Below, in pieces: positions 58,637-64,000 of a DNA stretch of 64,000 nt (positions are counted from its first letter, which is position 1; the number at the start of each line of letters is the position of its first letter). Source of the stretch: Anaerolineaceae bacterium (lineage in GTDB: Bacteria > Chloroflexota > Anaerolineae > Aggregatilineales > Phototrophicaceae); NCBI GenBank assembly GCA_002699585.1, contig PABP01000009.1:607750-671749 (forward strand), written 5' to 3'. A program made the position numbers and the translations under genes. The notes under the pieces were generated by a model, which was not told the origin of the DNA, made no database searches, and worked only from the letters and a program-made list of their open reading frames with translations.

Positions 58637-59251
58637 ATGCCGGATAACTACAATGCCGAAACTGTCATTAGAACGCCCCAGTACGAGCGCCCCCGTTACG
58701 GCTGGGATGCCTGGACCAGTGTCGTAGGCTACATCGCAGATCAACATAGCCCGGACGCGCTGCTGCGCGTCTCTTTGTCTACCGATAGCGAGGGTGGGCT
58801 GCAATGGGATACGATGGTGCAGTGGGGTTCCCACTTAGAGGCGATCTCTGGTCGAAAATCTCTCGGTAGTGCCCTCACCGATCTCTGGCATGATGTTGAA
58901 GATAATCACCGTATTTTCTGGTCGCAGCAGGATGCAGTCCGCCGCCCCGTGCCATATCGCCCGGAGTTCTGGCTGGATGATCGATCCGGGGCTGCATTGC
59001 AAAGTTTGGTTCATATCGGCCAGCGTTTGTTCCAGGGTGACTGGCATGTGATCATCGTTTACCAACCCTCGGAGCTATCTTACGCGCGTGTTCAGACGCG
59101 ATTGCTGGCCGCACAATACACGATCTGTCGTGGCGGGCGCGGGGCAACTTTGCGAGAATCGTGCCAGACGCTGTATCATAATGCTATCGATTTATTCACA
59201 GCACACATTCAGCGAATTTCAGACAATATCATTCATGAGGGGACAAAATGA
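58637..59251 (+). CDS. Hypothetical soluble protein (204 aa)
   Basis: No recognised domain. Trp- and His-rich (WDAWTSVVGYIADQHSPDAL, WHDVEDNHRIFWSQQDAVRR). The ATG at 58637 follows AGG by nine bases. The stop overlaps the phosphohexomutase start (ATGA), pointing to coupling. Function unknown. Confidence 0.6.
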   Translation: MPDNYNAETVIRTPQYERPRYGWDAWTSVVGYIADQHSPDALLRVSLSTDSEGGLQWDTMVQWGSHLEAISGRKSLGSALTDLWHDVEDNHRIFWSQQDAVRRPVPYRPEFWLDDRSGAALQSLVHIGQRLFQGDWHVIIVYQPSELSYARVQTRLLAAQYTICRGGRGATLRESCQTLYHNAIDLFTAHIQRISDNIIHEGTK

Positions 59252-60669
59252 CCCAGGTTGATCATTCTATTTTCCGCAAATACGATATTCGTGGCATTGC
59301 TACGGGCGACGATCCGCAGATCACGCCGGAACTTGCCCGGTTGGTAGGTAAGGCGCTCGGCACCTACTTGCCCAAAGAATTTAATACCGAGCGTGTTTTT
59401 GTCGGCAGTGACAATCGCGTGACCTCGGCACCGCTGCGCAATGCCATGATTGAGGGCTTGCTCTCGACAGGCATGAACGTCACCGATATTGGTGAGGTCA
59501 TCACCCCCACAGTGTACTTCGCATCGGCTACCTATGAGGGTAACGGGGCAGGTGTACAGATTACGGGCAGTCACCTGACCACTGAATACAACGGCATCAA
59601 GATGGCTTACGGTCCGCTGGCACTCTCCGGCGACCGCATTATTGCCTTGCGTGACATGATCGAGAGCGACAGCTTCGCCACAGGCGAGGGGCAGCTCGAC
59701 AAAGACCACGACATGATTAACAAGCACATGGCCAAAATCGAGACGATGGTCAAGATGGGCGATAAGAAGCTAAAGGTCGTTGTCGATGCAGGTAACGGCC
59801 TGGTTGGCGGTTACATTCCACAAGTTCTGGAAAACTTAGGCGTGGATGTCATCTGCCTCTACTGCGAACCAGATGGCACCTTCCCCAATCATTTGCCCAA
59901 CCCGGAAGACCCGGAAATGACCAAAGACCTGGAAGCCAAAGTCAAAGAAACTGGGGCCAATTGCGGCCTTGCCTTTGATGGTGACAGCGACCGTGCGGGT
60001 TTCGTTGATGAGAACGGCCATCACATCGCTGCTGACAAACTGCTGGCTGTCCTCGCGCGCGACTTACTCAGCCGCCATCCGGGGTCATCCATCGTGTTTG
60101 ATGTCAAGGCATCCCAGGCCCTGCCGGATATGATTAAGCAGTACGGTGGCGTGCCTGTCATGTGGAAAACCGGCCATAGCCTGATGAAGCTCAAGATGCA
60201 TGAAATCGGCTCACCCTTAGGCGGTGAGGTCAGCGGTCATCTCTTCATCGGCGAAGACTACTATGGCTTTGACGATGCACCGCTGGTGGCGCTTAAAGCC
60301 CTGTCGATCTTCTCCCAATCGGAAAAGAGCGTTTCAGAAATCTTCGGCGAATTCCCCAAACTGTTCGCCACGCCGGAGGTCATTCTTTCCGCGCCGGATG
60401 ACCTCAAATTTGGCATGATTGACGAGATGGTCAAGGTATTCAGCGGTAAGTATGAAACCATCACGCTGGATGGCGTGCGCGCCCAGTTTGAAAAAGGTTG
60501 GGGTATGGTCCGTGCCAGTAACACACAGCCGGCCATCACCCTGCGCTTTGAGGCCTACACCAAAGAAGACCTCGTCAAGTACATGAAAATCTTCAAAGAG
60601 CAGCTCGACAAATACCCACAGGTCGACAAGTCCAAGCTCGAAGTCCAGATCGAGCGCTTCAGCGAATAA
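59248..60669 (+). CDS. manB: Phosphomannomutase/phosphoglucomutase
   Basis: Alpha-D-phosphohexomutase, 473 aa, interconverting 6- and 1-phosphates of mannose or glucose for nucleotide-sugar supply. Four domains show: substrate start FRKYDIRGI; catalytic Ser in ITGSHLTTEYNGIK (about 110-123), where the common His-Asn-Pro reads His-Leu-Thr; Mg loop AFDGDSDRAGF (about 245); sugar loop GGEVSGHLFI (about 330); phosphate site RASNTQPAITLRFEA near the end. Confidence 0.94.
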   Translation: MTQVDHSIFRKYDIRGIATGDDPQITPELARLVGKALGTYLPKEFNTERVFVGSDNRVTSAPLRNAMIEGLLSTGMNVTDIGEVITPTVYFASATYEGNGAGVQITGSHLTTEYNGIKMAYGPLALSGDRIIALRDMIESDSFATGEGQLDKDHDMINKHMAKIETMVKMGDKKLKVVVDAGNGLVGGYIPQVLENLGVDVICLYCEPDGTFPNHLPNPEDPEMTKDLEAKVKETGANCGLAFDGDSDRAGFVDENGHHIAADKLLAVLARDLLSRHPGSSIVFDVKASQALPDMIKQYGGVPVMWKTGHSLMKLKMHEIGSPLGGEVSGHLFIGEDYYGFDDAPLVALKALSIFSQSEKSVSEIFGEFPKLFATPEVILSAPDDLKFGMIDEMVKVFSGKYETITLDGVRAQFEKGWGMVRASNTQPAITLRFEAYTKEDLVKYMKIFKEQLDKYPQVDKSKLEVQIERFSE

Positions 60670-60690
60670 GCAAAATCGCCTGATTACCAG

Positions 60691-60719
60691 AGAGCGTCCC
60701 AGCGCGGGGCGCTCTTTGC
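60691..60719 (+). terminator. Hairpin after the phosphohexomutase
   Basis: AGAGCG and CGCTCT form a 6-bp stem around a 13-base loop with a short TTTG tail; a weak terminator. Confidence 0.5.
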
Positions 60720-60774
60720 ATTTGGGGATTTGCCATATTTGGCCTTTGTATTTTGGCGCGCGCAAGGGTATCGT

Positions 60775-61482
60775 ATGGTCATGACAGATCATTTCAAAGC
60801 GATTTACGCGAACAAAGCAATCGAATACGACCGCATGGTCAGCCGGGAAGACATGCATGGCAATTTGTTTGCCGCGCTCAACGAACTGCACGATTTATCC
60901 GGTGCAGTCGCTGTCGATATCGGTGCGGGTACAGGTCGCCTGACGCGCCTGCTGAGTTTTCAGGTCGGGCAGGTCATTGGCCTGGATATCGCCCCAGCCA
61001 TGCTGATTGAAGCCCGTGACCAACTTTTGCAATCGGGCATGGACAACTGGACGCTCGCCTGTTCTGATAATGTCGCCTTGCCATTGGCATCCAACAGCGC
61101 CAATTTTGCCATCGAAGGCTGGAGCTTCGCCCACAGCGTGGCCTGGTTCCCCGATGATTGGCGCACCCAAATTGGCCGTATGCTCGATGAAATGCGTCGC
61201 ATTGTCCGGCCCGGCGGCACCCTCGTGCTGCTGGAGACACTCGGCACAGGGAATAAGTCACCACAGCCGCCGACGGAGGGCCTCGCTGAACTCTATAATT
61301 GGTGGGAAAGCGAACAGGGCTTTAATCATCGCTGGATACGCACCGACTATCAGTTTGAAAGCGTGGCCGAGGCCGATGAACTGACGCGCTTCTTCTTCGG
61401 TGATGAATTGGCCGACGAGATTGTCGCCAATCAGATGGCGATTTTGCCGGAGTGTACCGGCATCTGGTGGCAGACGGTTTAG
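60775..61482 (+). CDS. SAM-dependent methyltransferase
   Basis: 235 aa class I methyltransferase. Motif I is VAVDIGAGTGRLTRLL (about 40-55), followed by VIGLDIAPAMLIEAR (acidic loop) and RPGGTLVLLETL. ATG at 60775 with AAGGG six bases upstream; another ATG two codons on is equally possible. The substrate is unknown; the group includes ubiquinone/menaquinone and small-molecule methylases. Confidence 0.88.
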   Translation: MVMTDHFKAIYANKAIEYDRMVSREDMHGNLFAALNELHDLSGAVAVDIGAGTGRLTRLLSFQVGQVIGLDIAPAMLIEARDQLLQSGMDNWTLACSDNVALPLASNSANFAIEGWSFAHSVAWFPDDWRTQIGRMLDEMRRIVRPGGTLVLLETLGTGNKSPQPPTEGLAELYNWWESEQGFNHRWIRTDYQFESVAEADELTRFFFGDELADEIVANQMAILPECTGIWWQTV

Positions 61483-61536
61483 CCCTCTTGTTGTATAGTA
61501 GCGCCTCAATAACCAGAATCAGCACCGCTTAGGACA

Positions 61537-62406
61537 ATGCTCATGGCGCAATCGCCTGTATCCGCAATTCTACTCATCTCCTGCCCGGATGGCCCGGGCC
61601 TGGTCGCCGCAGTGACCGACTTTGTGTTTTCGCATAATGGCAATATCTTGCAACTCGACCAGCATGTCGACCAGCAGGAGAATGTTTTTTTCATGCGCAT
61701 CGAATGGGACATGACGGGCTTCAGCCTGGATCGTGACACGGTTGAGGTCGCCTTCGCGCCGCTGGCCAAGTTCTATGAAATGGACTGGCAACTCCACTTC
61801 AGCGATACGCGCACGAAGATGGTCCTTTTCGTCAGCAAGCAGTCGCATGTGCTGTATGATGTCCTATCGCGCTGGCAAAGCGGCGAGTTCCAGGTTGATA
61901 TTCCGCTGATCGTCAGCAACCACGATACCCTGGCAACAGTTGCCCAGCAGTTTGATATTCCCTTCCGTGTGTTCAGCATCAACAAAGAGAACAAGGCCGC
62001 TGTTGAGCAGGAGCAAATCGCTCTTTTGGATGACATCCAGCCTGACTTGATCGTCTTGGCGCGCTATATGCAGATCATCACCGACGACTTCATCCAGCAC
62101 TATCCAAGCCAGATTATCAACATTCACCACTCGTTCTTGCCCGCCTTCATTGGAGCGCGGCCCTATCATCAGGCCTTTGCCCGTGGCGTCAAGATTATCG
62201 GCGCGACCAGCCACTACGTCACCGCCGATCTGGATGCTGGTCCCATCATTGAGCAGGACGTCGCCCGCGTGACGCACAAAGACAGCGTGCGCAGCATGGT
62301 TCGCAAAGGCCAGGACTTAGAGAAAACGGTGCTCTCACGGGCGGTTTACTACCACCTTCAGCATCGCATCCTCGTCTACAACAACAAAACAGTCGTCTTT
62401 GACTAA
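61537..62406 (+). CDS. purU: Formyltetrahydrofolate deformylase
   Basis: Hydrolyses 10-formyl-THF to formate and THF, balancing one-carbon units. 289 aa. An N-terminal ACT domain (ILLISCPDGPGLVAAVTDFV, about 10-85), then the formyltransferase fold with INIHHSFLPAF (catalytic His, about 200), ATSHYVTADLDAGPII and the catalytic Asp in it. Start ATG 61537 or 61543. Its last four bases overlap the stop of the convergent WD40-sortase gene. Confidence 0.95.
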   Translation: MLMAQSPVSAILLISCPDGPGLVAAVTDFVFSHNGNILQLDQHVDQQENVFFMRIEWDMTGFSLDRDTVEVAFAPLAKFYEMDWQLHFSDTRTKMVLFVSKQSHVLYDVLSRWQSGEFQVDIPLIVSNHDTLATVAQQFDIPFRVFSINKENKAAVEQEQIALLDDIQPDLIVLARYMQIITDDFIQHYPSQIINIHHSFLPAFIGARPYHQAFARGVKIIGATSHYVTADLDAGPIIEQDVARVTHKDSVRSMVRKGQDLEKTVLSRAVYYHLQHRILVYNNKTVVFD

Positions 62407-63917
62407 TCAAGTTTCTGAGCGACGACCACCAGCCGTTCATAGTAAAGGCCCTGGTCAGCCACATACGAAGGAATATCACAGGTGATGAGCGTCAAGCGCT
62501 GGTCACCTGTGGGATACACCACACTGACATCGCGATAATCTACCGAGTGAATATGCGTGACGATGTAGCGCTCGCTCAGGTCGCTATCACGCACGATGAT
62601 GGCATCTCCCAGGCCGACATCCACCAGCGCATGGAACGTCCCTGGCGTGCCGTCGGGGTATTCTGAGTGTGCCCCCAGTACGATATTTCCCGCTGTGCCC
62701 AACCAACTCGTCCCATAAAAATGCCCAACCCGATGCTCCCAGAGATCGATGTCCCATGTGCGCCCTTCGCCATCCAGCGGAAACGTCGTCACTTCGGACT
62801 CAATGCCTACGCTGGAGATCATCACTGATGGCGCGGGTAGGGTGGGTGCTGGCTCTGATGGGGATGCCACATTGCTGCGCTCAACCATCATGTCATTCGG
62901 GGTAAGTGAGACTAGCTGTTGCGGAACGTCCAGCAACGTGAGCATACCTTGATGGTCGACCAGCGCGATTTTGTCGCTCGTACTGGCATGTCCCAGCAGT
63001 GGGGAGCCACTCTCGTAACGGTAAACAGGCTGCAAGCTGCTGCCATCCCACTGCCAGATGATGAGCGTCCCGTCCAGGCTTGATGACACCATATGTTGGC
63101 TATCGAGCCAGCTTAGGCCCATGATAGGCGCACGATGGCCTTCGCTGCTGACAACCGCTGTTTCGCTACCAATGTCCCGCATGCTGATCTGCCCACTCAA
63201 GCTGCCTGTGACGATTTGCTGGCTGCCCTCAGCGAAAATGACTTGCGTCACGGGGTTATCATAGACGCTTTGTGAGCGACTCAGCATCCAGTCGCCAACC
63301 GTATAAAGGGCAACCGTGCCATCTTCACTGGCAACCGCTAGATAGCTGCCATCATCGCTGAAAAGCACTTGCCAGATAGGGCCACTCTCGTTTTCCAGGC
63401 GGCTTACTTGTTGGCTAGATGCTGCATCGTACAGGTGGACAATGCCATCATTGTCACTGCTGGCGACCCACTGACCGTCTGGACTGGTATCCAGGCTGGT
63501 GATGGCTGCGTCGTGCTGTCCCAAAATGCTGTCAAGTTCGCCTGTTTGCGTATGCACTCGCCGCACCGTCAGGTCCCGACTGCCCGTATATAGCCATTCT
63601 CCATCGGGGCTAAAGGCCAGCGCTGTCACCCAATCCTCATGGGATCGACTCTGCCAGCTTTGTTCTCCTAACTCCCAATCCCATAGATAGATCGTCTGAT
63701 CGCGGCCAGCCGTGGCTACTGATTGGCCATCCGGCGAGAACGTCACTGCATCAATGGGCTGGTTACTGGCCTTAATCTGCTGGTGAACATAGCCGGATTC
63801 CTGGGCCCGGATAGGTAACATCATCAGCCCTAGCAGCGTCCATATTAAGAGAATGTTGTAAAGATGATGTTTACAATAAGAGATCGTGCGTCGACGAGGC
63901 TTACGGCTGGTAATCAT
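62403..63917 (-). CDS. Secreted WD40 propeller fused to a sortase domain
   Basis: 504 aa. A signal or anchor segment (about 18-38). Residues about 45-335 are WD40-like repeats (for example IDAVTFSPDGQSVATAGRDQ, VTALAFSPDGEWLYTGSRDL), enough for a seven-bladed propeller. A Pro/Ser linker (about 350-365) leads to a sortase domain (about 370-504): His417 in VLGAHSEYPDG, Cys480 in RLTLITCDIP, Arg495 in YYERLVVVAQ, the full catalytic triad. Sortases link proteins to cell wall or to pili; the propeller could bind the substrate or partner proteins. No LPXTG-type substrate gene is nearby. Confidence 0.9.
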   Translation of the reverse strand: MITSRKPRRRTISYCKHHLYNILLIWTLLGLMMLPIRAQESGYVHQQIKASNQPIDAVTFSPDGQSVATAGRDQTIYLWDWELGEQSWQSRSHEDWVTALAFSPDGEWLYTGSRDLTVRRVHTQTGELDSILGQHDAAITSLDTSPDGQWVASSDNDGIVHLYDAASSQQVSRLENESGPIWQVLFSDDGSYLAVASEDGTVALYTVGDWMLSRSQSVYDNPVTQVIFAEGSQQIVTGSLSGQISMRDIGSETAVVSSEGHRAPIMGLSWLDSQHMVSSSLDGTLIIWQWDGSSLQPVYRYESGSPLLGHASTSDKIALVDHQGMLTLLDVPQQLVSLTPNDMMVERSNVASPSEPAPTLPAPSVMISSVGIESEVTTFPLDGEGRTWDIDLWEHRVGHFYGTSWLGTAGNIVLGAHSEYPDGTPGTFHALVDVGLGDAIIVRDSDLSERYIVTHIHSVDYRDVSVVYPTGDQRLTLITCDIPSYVADQGLYYERLVVVAQKLD

Positions 63918-63965
63918 GGGTCAATGACTTACAATCAACCATGTTGGCGATCAACAGATTGTGTG

Positions 63966-63995
63966 ATTGTACACCAGGGACGCCCGCTATGTCAT
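63966..63995 (-). promoter_or_regulatory. Promoter of the WD40-sortase gene
   Basis: On the minus strand ATGACA (63995-63990), 18 bases, TACAAT (63971-63966). Transcription would start near 63959, about 42 bases before the ATG. Confidence 0.6.
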
Positions 63996-64000
63996 TTGAC

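Noticed and set aside
1-64000. CRISPR array, rRNA operon, insertion sequence or prophage
   Set aside because: No regularly spaced direct repeats, no rRNA-like conserved blocks, no transposase or integrase motifs in any frame I examined.

Overview
The window looks like chromosome of a mesophilic Chloroflexota bacterium of the Anaerolineae / Phototrophicales type (inference). The signs are a LysW-carrier lysine operon with homocitrate synthase and a two-subunit homoaconitase, many secreted proteins with Pro/Thr/Ser-rich linkers, WD40 repeats, LysM domains and a sortase domain, an mre/min/rodA cell-shape array, and GC content that by eye is moderately above 50%. No plasmid, phage or IS gene was recognised. 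Taxonomy was not tested by any search.

1-2.6 kb: the 3' part of a sensor histidine kinase, an unrecognised small gene, two tiny LexA-like winged-helix genes that overlap, then about 700 bp without a supportable gene, ending in a degraded 38-codon copy of part of the same kinase. 2.6-9.3 kb: a phosphoribosyltransferase, a heparinase II/III-type protein, the aromatic block aminotransferase-tyrA-pheA (minus strand, start/stop overlaps) and a divergent second aminotransferase. 9.3-15.8 kb: galactoside use. A GH4 enzyme with the Cys-His-Ser-Val signature and a PfkB-type sugar kinase (+) converge on an ABC importer (binding protein and two permeases, minus), whose upstream region holds three palindromes.

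15.8-24.6 kb: a nine-gene minus-strand operon lysW-X-Y-Z-J-K, homocitrate synthase, homoaconitase large and small subunits, covering most of the alpha-aminoadipate route to lysine. Upstream of lysW are two successive minigenes encoding Lys-rich peptides (KKAKK; KKQKKEKK), each with its own ribosome-binding site and each followed by an intrinsic terminator. Competing pairings can be drawn for both. I read this as a tandem, two-stage lysine attenuator and rate it the most interesting feature of the window. A triple-hairpin REP-like element lies between lysZ and lysY.

24.6-34.7 kb: an MFS transporter, crcB, uppP, a receiver-kinase hybrid, a LysM lipoprotein, a Nudix hydrolase, rplS, a class I amidotransferase, two membrane proteins and a Schlafen/AlbA-type regulator with an 85-residue charged insertion. 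34.7-46.5 kb: a minus-strand array that runs mreB-mreC-mreD-mrdA-orf393-minC-minD-minE-rodA-gltX-tRNA-Gln, so wall elongation, septum placement and Glu/Gln tRNA charging lie together.

46.6-64 kb: tilS, a response regulator, a secreted esterase-CapA fusion, two unknown genes, a GH3 hexosaminidase, a Clp ATPase with a degenerate first ATPase domain, a YetF-type protein, a membrane-anchored esterase, an unknown gene, a phosphohexomutase, a methyltransferase, purU, and on the minus strand a secreted WD40-sortase fusion. Promoters and terminators are given where the sequence is convincing. One tRNA was found; no rRNA and no CRISPR array.
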